48,956 nucleotides of DNA, taken from contig CANRND010000018.1 of NCBI GenBank assembly GCA_947631905.1, forward strand, positions 1-48,956, given 5' to 3'. Below the pieces are notes generated by a model that was given only the letters and a program-made list of their open reading frames with translations, was not told the DNA's origin and did not search any database. Positions within the stretch are counted from its first letter, which is position 1; every line of letters begins with the position of its first letter. Positions 42,138-48,846 of this stretch are shown in pieces. Both the position numbers and the translations under genes were made by a program. The DNA is from an uncultured Clostridia bacterium. Its GTDB lineage: Bacteria; Bacillota; Clostridia; Christensenellales; Borkfalkiaceae.

Positions 42138-42485
42138 ATGATAAGTATGTTGATAGAATTTGATGTACCCAAACTTGAACGCGACGGATATAATTTAGAA
42201 ACCGTAGAACGTTTGGTCGATAAACGCTTTTCCAAAGCTTGTAGAAAGACGGTAGACGGCGCCACATTTCTATACAAAGGCATCGAAGGAAAGGACTATT
42301 TCACGGAGATCTGTATTGCGTATGTCAATCTGAAAAAGCAGGATTGGTTCGCAAAATATTGTTGCCGCTGGCTATGGCTCGAAGACGATAAATACGGGAA
42401 CGAATATGAGGAGGAACTCCTGGAAGAAGAACGCTTAAAAAATCCTCTTTTTATGAAGTATGCAAGTGGCGATGGGGATGAGTGA
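42138..42485 (+). CDS. small protein of unknown function
   Basis: This is a 115-aa soluble protein, rich in Tyr, Trp, Lys and Glu (KQDWFAKYCCRWLWLEDDKY), with an acidic C-terminal helix. I recognise no family. It lies directly after the promoter at 42029-42058; no good RBS precedes the ATG. Its last bases overlap the short HExxH gene, so the two are either translationally coupled or remnants of one longer gene. The adjacent paralogous relation suggests this could be the N-terminal partner of a split two-component zincin. Confidence 0.5.
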   Translation: MISMLIEFDVPKLERDGYNLETVERLVDKRFSKACRKTVDGATFLYKGIEGKDYFTEICIAYVNLKKQDWFAKYCCRWLWLEDDKYGNEYEEELLEEERLKNPLFMKYASGDGDE

Positions 42486-42762
42486 GCAATCGGACCCAAA
42501 GGAGGATCAATCGGTCGTCTGTCACGAGATCGGGCATATGGTCGATGAAATGTGTTCTTTCTCTTTTTCGAAAGAGGGCGCGGCAGTTTTGGCGCAATAT
42601 TCTGCCGAAGAGATCGCACAGGGACTCAGCCGATACGCAACCGCTTCCCCGCAGGAGTGCGTCGCAGAGGCGATTGCAGAAGTATTCAGCAACCCCTCGC
42701 CCCGCAAAATCTCCGCGGAGATTTATGAAAAAATCCGAGAGACAAATATCACGTCGGAATGA
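42460..42762 (+). CDS. truncated HExxH zincin fragment, paralogue of 36276-37211 C-terminus
   Basis: This is at most 100 aa; ATGs at 42472 and 42478 are alternative starts and overlap the previous stop. VVCHEIGHMVDEMC, SAEEIAQGLSRYA, SPQECVAEAIAEVF and NPSPRKI align segment by segment with VYHELGHLLDHMC, TADEIRDGLSEYA, SPAEFIAEALAELM and GPDPRPI of the 311-aa protein upstream. Only the catalytic end is present; the 200-residue N-terminus of the paralogue has no counterpart in this frame. It is either a minimal stand-alone zincin coupled to the 115-aa gene or a decayed duplicate. Confidence 0.6.
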   Translation: MQVAMGMSEQSDPKEDQSVVCHEIGHMVDEMCSFSFSKEGAAVLAQYSAEEIAQGLSRYATASPQECVAEAIAEVFSNPSPRKISAEIYEKIRETNITSE

Positions 42763-42852
42763 TAGAGCAGTAGAAAAATCGTTACCTTGAAAAACCCCAT
42801 ATTTTAGAGAGCGAATTTTTTGCAAGTATGACTACTATTGTCATATATAGTA

Positions 42853-42861
42853 TGTTATAAT
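42853..42861 (+). promoter_or_regulatory. extended -10 promoter element
   Basis: TGTTATAAT has a perfect -10 (42856-42861) with a TG extension, about 32 bp before the ATG at 42893. No convincing -35 box at standard spacing was found. Confidence 0.5.
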
Positions 42862-42892
42862 AGAACAAGATTTGAACGCCGGAGGTATTATT

Positions 42893-43300
42893 ATGAGATT
42901 TGATAAAAGCATGCTCGATCAGATCCGATCTGTTTCATTGGCACTCGAAAACTGCGAGGACTTTGAGATCGCCGCAGACGATATTCTCGATTTCCGTACA
43001 TCCGAGATCCGTATGGGAGCGGGATACAACGGCGAAAACGAGGTTGACGACGGTTGTCTTGTTATTTCAAAGCGCGCGTTCAAAAATTTAAGCAGTGCGG
43101 CGACAGAGGAATATGCCGATGGAACGACAGGGCTTGACTATGACCCCGAGGAGGTATTTTATCTTTATAACCGTTTGATAGATTATTGTGACATCTGTCA
43201 GGTATACGTCAAATTCAAAGACGGGAAAGACATTTTGTTTTTCGTCCCTTACGATCCGCTTGAAAGCAGAAAGCTCGGGGGGGGAGGTCGATTTATCTAA
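42893..43300 (+). CDS. unknown protein, N-terminal part of a gene broken at a poly-G tract
   Basis: This is a 135-codon frame starting at 42893 with GGAGG upstream. The product is acidic and of unknown family (FEIAADDILDF, YDPEEVFYLYNRLID). The frame runs into a G8 tract (43277-43284) and ends eight codons after it begins, at ...KLGGGGRFI. With seven Gs the frame would continue as KLGGEVDLSNCPSAEL into the long frame ending at 44135, giving a 413-aa protein. The two parts are therefore one gene interrupted by a single-base slip. Confidence 0.7.
   Translation: MRFDKSMLDQIRSVSLALENCEDFEIAADDILDFRTSEIRMGAGYNGENEVDDGCLVISKRAFKNLSSAATEEYADGTTGLDYDPEEVFYLYNRLIDYCDICQVYVKFKDGKDILFFVPYDPLESRKLGGGGRFI
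43277..43284 (+). repeat. G8 homopolymer at a frameshift point
   Basis: Eight consecutive G residues follow CTC. One base fewer joins the two adjacent frames into one 413-aa coding sequence. Such tracts are typical sites of slipped-strand phase variation and of sequencing error. Confidence 0.85.
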
Positions 43301-44135
43301 CTGTCCCTCCGCTGAACTTGACGGAAACGGCGATCTCCTGATCCTCTTCGGAACATCTTCGCATGCCTATAAGCGAACGGACAATAATTATTCCGATTTG
43401 GTGATCGGGTTGAAAGACGAAATAAAAAAACCGCTTGAAAAGCCCTTGCAGATCATGCTTACGAGTTTCTCAGATAATGAAAACGATTACCGTTGTCCAA
43501 GGTTCTTCCTCGGTGCGCGTCTTATGAACAAAGGATATTCGGGAAAGAAAATACAGTTGGTTTTTGAGGACGTGCGGGATATATCCTTTGACATTGATTT
43601 TGAGGAAGAGGGAAAGCGGCATCTGTGGATGTCGCGCATTTCCACGGGCGATATATTTGTGGAAATAGAGAACCTTTGCGCGTTTTATTGCCATGGCGCA
43701 AAGACATATTCCCGATATGCGGGAGAGCGGGATGATTCGGAGCTCTATGAGAACAACGAGATCTATCGGAAAGCGGTTCACTGCGAATTGAACGAGCGGC
43801 AAATGGAGCTGTTCGCCAATAACCATTTTGCACATACCGAGAAGGAATTTGATATGGGGGCGCTCACCGCCGCAGGGCAAAAGGTCTTGCGCGGAGAGAT
43901 CTCCGTAAAGTACTATGGGAATTGGTTGAAAGCCCATTCCGAAATGTTGCAATTTTACAGAAAGGACCGACTTAAAAGCGACGAGTTTTTTTGCACAATT
44001 GCGACTATGATGGACAGATTGCAGATCAAGCTCTCGTATTATGATAATTTGCCCGATTGTCGTGCATTGATCGAAAAGGCGATGGCAGAGATCGAAGCAT
44101 TGTATCAAGCAGGAAGCGCGGCAGACGAAGCATAG
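43284..44135 (+). CDS. unknown protein, C-terminal part of the gene broken at the poly-G tract
   Basis: This is the continuation, about 284 codons, in the shifted frame. It begins EVDLSNCPSAELDGNGDLLI and ends QAGSAADEA. No start codon with an RBS is suitably placed at its beginning: an in-frame ATG at 43188 lies inside the upstream coding sequence and would give unrelated N-terminal residues. It is therefore read here as the second half of the 42893 gene. The product looks soluble, with beta strands followed by helices, and has no recognised domain. It lies after the kinase/protease operon and before the acidic microprotein gene. Confidence 0.65.
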   Translation, partial: EVDLSNCPSAELDGNGDLLILFGTSSHAYKRTDNNYSDLVIGLKDEIKKPLEKPLQIMLTSFSDNENDYRCPRFFLGARLMNKGYSGKKIQLVFEDVRDISFDIDFEEEGKRHLWMSRISTGDIFVEIENLCAFYCHGAKTYSRYAGERDDSELYENNEIYRKAVHCELNERQMELFANNHFAHTEKEFDMGALTAAGQKVLRGEISVKYYGNWLKAHSEMLQFYRKDRLKSDEFFCTIATMMDRLQIKLSYYDNLPDCRALIEKAMAEIEALYQAGSAADEA

Positions 44136-44161
44136 CGTTTGCCCTAACGAGGGGAGTGTAA

Positions 44162-44257
44162 ATGGGTAGTTTCGATTGGCTCTTCGGCGATACCGACGTC
44201 GAAGAAGCACAGCTTGACGATATGATCCTCATGGACATGGACGACGGGGACGATTAA
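44162..44257 (+). CDS. 31-aa highly acidic microprotein
   Basis: This is a 31-codon gene with a GGGGAG ribosome binding site. The product starts MGSFDWLFGDTDVEEAQL and ends in an Asp-rich tail. Twelve of 31 residues are Asp or Glu, with no Lys or Arg, giving an extreme negative charge. It follows the frameshifted gene by 26 bp. Acidic small proteins of this kind can mimic DNA or act as degrons or adaptors, and it lies between an AAA+ protease operon and a Type III restriction-modification pair; both roles are speculative. The RBS and the clean start-stop frame support it as real. Confidence 0.55.
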   Translation: MGSFDWLFGDTDVEEAQLDDMILMDMDDGDD

Positions 44258-44312
44258 ATTCCCGTAACTTCCATTTCCCCCATGATTTTTGTTTCGATTT
44301 TGGCGCGGAATG

Positions 44313-44321
44313 TGCTATAAT
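44313..44321 (+). promoter_or_regulatory. extended -10 promoter of the Type III R-M pair
   Basis: TGCTATAAT has TATAAT at 44316-44321, the same extended -10 as at 30696 and 42053. The -35 region is poor. The mod gene starts at 44365 after CGGAGG. Confidence 0.65.
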
Positions 44322-44364
44322 GGATGCAAATATAATAACAGAAATTTCTTCGGAGGAAAGAAGG

Positions 44365-46032
44365 ATGAGCAATTTAGAAACGATCCGGAAAGACTTGATT
44401 GAGTCAATCAATCATCGCGTGGATGAGAAAATCCTCGAAAGAAGCAATGCGGACTTATTGATCAAACTCATCAATCAAGCCGAATCGATTACGGAAGCGA
44501 TTTCCATTGCCGAATTAGGGACTACATATAAGCGCACAGGATTTCATTTTGATGTGCGTCTCGAAAAATTAGGCAACACAATTAAGTATTTCAAGAAGAA
44601 TAAACGGCTCAGTTTTTCCGATGGGAGCAAAGATGTACCAAATAAACTGATTATCGGGGACAATTATGACGCTCTACTTAACCTTTTGATAGAGTACAAA
44701 GGAAAAATCGATGTAATTTATATCGATCCGCCCTACGGAAAAGATAGTATGGGCGAATTTGCCGAAACCAATTACGACAATGCCCTGACAAGAGATAATT
44801 TATTGTCCATGCTCTATCCCCGGCTTGTTTTGGCGGCAAAATTATTATCGAGAGAAACCGGCGTTATTTTTTGCAGTATCGATGATCGCAATCAAGCATA
44901 TGTTAAATGTCTGTTTGATGAGATTTTCGGGGAAAAAGGATTTATGTTTTGTGTGGCCAGAATTACAAAAAAGGGCGGTAAATCTACACAAACCATTGCG
45001 AAAAACAGCGACTATATTTTAGCCTATACTTTGTCTGATGAAATTCTTTTCAGCCAGGAAGAAAAAACAATAGACAAGTACAAATATAAAGACGAGTTTG
45101 TTTCGACGCGCGGTAAATATGCGCTTTCCCAACCGTTGGATTATAGCTCTTTGCAATATAGCAAAACAATGGATTATGAGATCGAAATGGAAGGGCGGAA
45201 ATTTTATCCTGGCGGCAGCGAGGAAGAACAAAAACGCAGATGGGAGGGGAAGCATGGAAAAACCGACTGGGTTTGGAGATGGTCCAAAAGCGCGGTTGAA
45301 TGGGGAATAAAAGAGAAAATGTTTGTGGTGAAAAATAATAGAATTTATACAAAGTCGTATCTCTATTGCCGCAAAAAAAACGGAAAAAACGAATTGGAAC
45401 GGATCGATCCCACCAAGGCATATACATCGCTTTCTTTTATAGAAAACCCATATTCGAATGATAACGGGAAAAAGGAGCTAGACAGCATATTTAAGAACGG
45501 GAGCGTCCTATTCAAAAATCCGAAGCCAAGCGTACTTATTTCTGCGCTGATCAAAATGGTATGCAGCAAAGAAGACGCGATTGTTTTGGACTTTTTTGCG
45601 GGATCCGGCACGACGGGACAAGCAGTTGCGGAGCTTAATAAGAGCGATAATGGCAAACGCAAATTTATTCTCTGCCAGGCAAATGAAAAAACGGATACCA
45701 CGCCCAAAGGCATAGCCTATGACGTGACTGCCAAACGGCTGAAACGCACAATGACGGGCAAGTGTTATGACGGCACCGATGATTTCGCGTGGCTTAAAAA
45801 ACACACCCCGCTCGGCGGGAGCCTCGATGTTTACGAGATCGGTGAGGTTGCCAACTTTGAAAAGACGAAAGGCAAAACCCCTTTTGACGTGATTGATGAA
45901 ACGCTTTACGGAAAAGATAAATTCACCACGCTCCAAGAAAAGATCGAATGGGTGTGCGAGAACTTTTCGGACGCGCAGAAGATGATCGAAAACGACGCCG
46001 AATGGCAAAAGCGTTTGGAGGAGAATAAGTAA
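44365..46032 (+). CDS. mod: Type III restriction-modification methyltransferase subunit
   Basis: This is a 555-aa adenine-N6 DNA methyltransferase. The catalytic motif DPPY (121-124, VIYIDPPYGKDSMGEF) comes before the SAM-binding motif FAGSGTTG (411-418), the beta-class order typical of Type III Mod proteins. The region between is the target-recognition part. CGGAGGAAAGAAGG fixes the start at 44365; the in-frame ATG at 44320 falls in the promoter. The stop and the res start share one base (TAATG), so the subunits are coupled. Mod methylates one strand of an asymmetric site and is needed by Res for recognition. Confidence 0.93.
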   Translation: MSNLETIRKDLIESINHRVDEKILERSNADLLIKLINQAESITEAISIAELGTTYKRTGFHFDVRLEKLGNTIKYFKKNKRLSFSDGSKDVPNKLIIGDNYDALLNLLIEYKGKIDVIYIDPPYGKDSMGEFAETNYDNALTRDNLLSMLYPRLVLAAKLLSRETGVIFCSIDDRNQAYVKCLFDEIFGEKGFMFCVARITKKGGKSTQTIAKNSDYILAYTLSDEILFSQEEKTIDKYKYKDEFVSTRGKYALSQPLDYSSLQYSKTMDYEIEMEGRKFYPGGSEEEQKRRWEGKHGKTDWVWRWSKSAVEWGIKEKMFVVKNNRIYTKSYLYCRKKNGKNELERIDPTKAYTSLSFIENPYSNDNGKKELDSIFKNGSVLFKNPKPSVLISALIKMVCSKEDAIVLDFFAGSGTTGQAVAELNKSDNGKRKFILCQANEKTDTTPKGIAYDVTAKRLKRTMTGKCYDGTDDFAWLKKHTPLGGSLDVYEIGEVANFEKTKGKTPFDVIDETLYGKDKFTTLQEKIEWVCENFSDAQKMIENDAEWQKRLEENK

Positions 46033-48158
46033 TGCTCGCAGAGGCAGCCGAATTACAAGAAAAAGCCGTAAATCAGCTTTGCGAAAAATTAAACGCCAAG
46101 GAAGAACTTACGTTCAGAGCGCCTACGGGAAGCGGAAAAACGCATATGATGGCAGATCTGATGGATCGAGTTTTGGAAAAAGAAAAAGACGTTGTTTTTC
46201 TTGTATCTTCTCTTTCCAAGGGCGATTTGGCGAGGCAGAATTATGAAAAGTTTTGTCAATACGCCGCCGGCGGCGAGTTTTCTCATATAAAACCCTATCT
46301 CATTTCAAGTGAAATTGCGGGAGAAGAGGGGCTGTTTATTCCTACCGCTTTTAATGTTTACCTTCTTCCCCGTGATTTATATAAGCAAGGCGGAAGGCTT
46401 ATGCAGGGCGCCATGGAAAGTTTTCTGCAAAACATGACTTTCACCGAAGCCTTTGGCGGCAAAGGGAAGACGTTTTATTTGATTAAAGACGAGTGTCATA
46501 TTGCCACAAATAACCTCGATAATCTTTCCAAAACATATTTTTCAAAAATCATCAATTTTTCCGCTACGCCGCAATTAAAGCGCGGGCAAAATCCCGACGT
46601 GGAAATTTCCGACGATGAAGCGGTGCAGGCAAAACTGATCAAGCATATCGAACTCGGCGACGATTCCGCCACGGTTGCCGATGCGATTGAGAAATATGAG
46701 AGCATCAAGGAAAGCTACCGTAATCTTTTGGGCGTAAATCCTTGTTTGATCATTCAAATTTCCAACAAGGATAAAGCCGACTTTGAGTGGAAAAATACCA
46801 TTTTGCCCGAATTGAATAAATCCGAGCATCAGGATCTGAAATGGATGCTGATCGTAGACGATCCCAAAAAATGTGAAACGAACGATGTGTTCAAGGCGAA
46901 AAAAATTCCCGTTGCGAAATGGAAAGATTATGCCAAGGATAACGCTGCCGCCATCGATATTATCATTTTTAAGATGGTCATTTCCGAGGGGTGGGACATC
47001 CCCCGCGCTTGTATGCTCTATCAGATCAGAGATACCCAAAGCAAGCAGCTTGACGAACAGGTGATGGGCAGAGTCAGGAGGAATCCCCGCTTGCTCGACT
47101 TTGAAACCCTTTCGGACGAGGCGCAGGAACTTGCAATGACCGCGTGGGTATGGGGTATTATTCCCGAAAGAGGGAAGAAGGTGTTCCGAGTAAAACTTTG
47201 GGATGAGCCGACGGACGTTACCGGCGTATTGCGATTAAAGACAACGCGCCTGAAACGGTTGGACAAAAAAGAAGGATTTGACATCGGGGAATATTTATCG
47301 GGCCAGCCGAAAGTCGCTTCTTATGATAATATCTTTGAGCTGTATCGCAAGCTGAAAAAATCCGACCATGAGATCAAAGAGTTGTGCTATTCTTATTCCG
47401 ATAATATTGGAAAGTGGTTTGATTTTACAGAGCATTTGGATGGAATAACAGCCGAAAGCAATAGATTTGTTTGCGATTATTCGCAAAGCATGGAGATAGA
47501 AAAAGACGATGACGGGAAAGATTTGCTCGTGTCGTTCCCCATGGAATCTCAATATACCGATAACGGGAATTACATCAATATAACCGATTGGGTGTGGCGC
47601 AGATGCGACGGACAGAGCAAATTCGCTTTCGACAGCGAGGCGGAATGGGCATGGGCAAGCCTTATGAAAGATCTGGTTTCGGAAGATTCAGACGGTCAGA
47701 AGATCGGGAAAAGAATACAAGTCGGAAAAAGAAACCCGAAAGCAGGCAATGTCACCTTGTTTGGGGAAGAACCCGAAAAATCAGAAACGGCGAATAAGTA
47801 TTTGTGGGGTAAAAATTATCCTTATAATTCGGCAATTAAATATGAATATTGTCTTGGCGCCGTACATTCCTCATACCCCGATTTTATTATGCAGGATCGC
47901 TTCGACCGCATCCATCTTTTTGAGGTCAAGAGCGTCAATATTGCCAACGCTACGCCTGCGGCATTTGACAGTTTGGAATATAAATTAAAACTCGAAGAAT
48001 TGAAGAGGTGTTATAAACAAGCTTCCTTGCTCACGGGATATATTTTCTATTTGCCCGTTCTGAAAGACGATGAATGGCACATTACGCGGCTTCAAAACGG
48101 GATGGAAGATTCTTTGACCGAAAAGCAATTTAAGGACTTCATGAGAATGGAACCGTAA
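46032..48158 (+). CDS. res: Type III restriction endonuclease subunit
   Basis: This is a 708-aa helicase-nuclease. Superfamily 2 motifs are visible: APTGSGKT (30-37), DECH (153-156, a DEAH-box variant) and motif VI QVMGRVRR (343-350). The C-terminal PD-(D/E)xK nuclease has Asp617 (YPDFIM), Glu631 and Lys633 (LFEVKS). It forms a complex with Mod, translocates or slides along DNA using ATP, and cuts beside head-to-head unmethylated sites. It starts directly at the mod stop codon. All catalytic motifs appear intact, so the pair is predicted to be active. Confidence 0.92.
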   Translation: MLAEAAELQEKAVNQLCEKLNAKEELTFRAPTGSGKTHMMADLMDRVLEKEKDVVFLVSSLSKGDLARQNYEKFCQYAAGGEFSHIKPYLISSEIAGEEGLFIPTAFNVYLLPRDLYKQGGRLMQGAMESFLQNMTFTEAFGGKGKTFYLIKDECHIATNNLDNLSKTYFSKIINFSATPQLKRGQNPDVEISDDEAVQAKLIKHIELGDDSATVADAIEKYESIKESYRNLLGVNPCLIIQISNKDKADFEWKNTILPELNKSEHQDLKWMLIVDDPKKCETNDVFKAKKIPVAKWKDYAKDNAAAIDIIIFKMVISEGWDIPRACMLYQIRDTQSKQLDEQVMGRVRRNPRLLDFETLSDEAQELAMTAWVWGIIPERGKKVFRVKLWDEPTDVTGVLRLKTTRLKRLDKKEGFDIGEYLSGQPKVASYDNIFELYRKLKKSDHEIKELCYSYSDNIGKWFDFTEHLDGITAESNRFVCDYSQSMEIEKDDDGKDLLVSFPMESQYTDNGNYINITDWVWRRCDGQSKFAFDSEAEWAWASLMKDLVSEDSDGQKIGKRIQVGKRNPKAGNVTLFGEEPEKSETANKYLWGKNYPYNSAIKYEYCLGAVHSSYPDFIMQDRFDRIHLFEVKSVNIANATPAAFDSLEYKLKLEELKRCYKQASLLTGYIFYLPVLKDDEWHITRLQNGMEDSLTEKQFKDFMRMEP

Positions 48159-48248
48159 AAGGGCTTTCCCACAATTTCAGCGTTTGGATAGCGAGTTTTT
48201 TCTTTTGCGGGGATATAACAATCGGAACAGGCGTAAAAAGGCGGACAA

Positions 48249-48280
48249 ATAGCGGGGCATCTGTGAAGATGCCCCGCTAT
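48249..48280 (+). terminator. hairpin downstream of res
   Basis: A 14-bp stem, from ATAGCGGGGCATCT (48249-48262) with its complement (48267-48280) and a GTGA loop, is followed by TCGTC with little T-run. It probably terminates the R-M transcript. Confidence 0.7.
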
Positions 48281-48417
48281 TCGTCAGGATAAGAAGTTTG
48301 ATCCGAAGTGCGGGACAAACCAGACTCAATCTGTCAGGGCTATGAAGTCTTAGAAGAGGAGAGGGGAAAGAACAAAACACCCTCGGTGATTTTTGGCGTA
48401 TTTTATGAACTTAGGAG

Positions 48418-48444
48418 ACCCGCCTAGATACCGGCGGGTTTTTC
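48418..48444 (+). terminator. intrinsic terminator in the gene-free stretch
   Basis: ACCCGCC (48418-48424) pairs with GGCGGGT (48433-48439), followed by TTTTC. No gene was recognised immediately before it. The 688-bp stretch 48159-48846 otherwise holds the hairpin at 48249, an inverted repeat, the tRNA fragment, direct repeats and a promoter. Confidence 0.65.
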
Positions 48445-48491
48445 AATGAGCAAGTAAGATGCTCCAACAGATGCGAAGAAGAGACAAAAAA

Positions 48492-48535
48492 GATAATCCG
48501 AACGTTTTGCGAATTGCAAAAAAGTTCGAATTATC
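48492..48535. repeat. inverted repeat next to the tRNA fragment
   Basis: GATAATCCGAAC (48492-48503) is complementary, with one mismatch, to GTTCGAATTATC (48524-48535). Inside it, TTTTGC (48505-48510) pairs with GCAAAA (48516-48521). It lies directly 3' of the tRNA-Gln fragment on the minus strand and could be the old tRNA terminator or a recombination-protein site. Confidence 0.6.
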
Positions 48536-48541
48536 CCAATG

Positions 48542-48591
48542 TGGCTGGGGTAGCTGGATTCGAACCAACGAATGACGGAGTCAGAGTCCGT
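48542..48591 (-). other. 3' fragment of tRNA-Gln(CTG), probable attachment site
   Basis: Read on the minus strand, 48591-48542 contains a complete anticodon arm (ACGGA stem, loop CTCTGAC with anticodon CTG, TCCGT), a variable loop and a T arm with TTCGAAT. The 3' acceptor strand TACCCCA, discriminator G and an encoded CCA follow. The 5' acceptor strand and D arm that should precede it are absent; instead unrelated sequence follows at 48592. A 50-nt 3' tRNA remnant of this kind is the usual footprint of site-specific integration into a tRNA gene. The element should lie on its 5' side, at higher coordinates. Confidence 0.8.
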
Positions 48592-48669
48592 GGCAACGGG
48601 GCAAAAATCGCTCAAAAACACGCAAAAATCATCAAAAAATGCCCATTTTCAGCCTATTCTCTCCCTTTT

Positions 48670-48703
48670 ACTCCCCAATCACTCCCCAATCTACTCCCCA
48701 ATC
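48670..48703 (+). repeat. three 11-bp direct repeats
   Basis: ACTCCCCAATC occurs at 48670-48680, 48681-48691 and 48693-48703, spaced 11 and 12 bp, about one helical turn. Lying about 80 bp inside the predicted element end, they may be arm-type integrase or accessory-protein sites. Confidence 0.7.
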
Positions 48704-48794
48704 TGTCTTTTTCAAGGCTTCTTTGTGTCGATCATGAGCAAGAAGTCTTAATTGCTGTTTTTGCAAAAAAACCGCAAAATTGTGTCTTAAAGAA

Positions 48795-48823
48795 TTGACA
48801 TTTGGGTATAATGGTGGTAGAAT
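48795..48823 (+). promoter_or_regulatory. promoter of the AAA-family ATPase gene
   Basis: TTGACA (48795-48800) and TAGAAT (48818-48823) are 17 bp apart, 23 bp before the ATG at 48847, which has an ACGGAGG site. Confidence 0.8.
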
Positions 48824-48846
48824 ATAGTCATATACGGAGGTAGATG

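Noticed and set aside
43188..43283. ATG at 43188 as an independent start for the second half of the poly-G-interrupted gene
   Set aside because: It lies inside the upstream coding frame, has no RBS, and its first 32 residues are an out-of-frame reading of conserved-looking upstream sequence.
48542..48591. Calling an intact tRNA-Gln gene
   Set aside because: The D arm and 5' acceptor strand are absent; the sequence after 48591 does not match any tRNA 5' half.
48670..48703. CRISPR array from the ACTCCCCAATC repeats
   Set aside because: The 11-bp repeats are directly adjacent with no spacers and no cas genes nearby.
48514..48798. 94-codon frame running across the tRNA-Gln fragment (AGFEPTNDGV...)
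   Set aside because: Translations of antisense tRNA sequence commonly give this kind of spurious peptide; it has no RBS and it covers the direct repeats.
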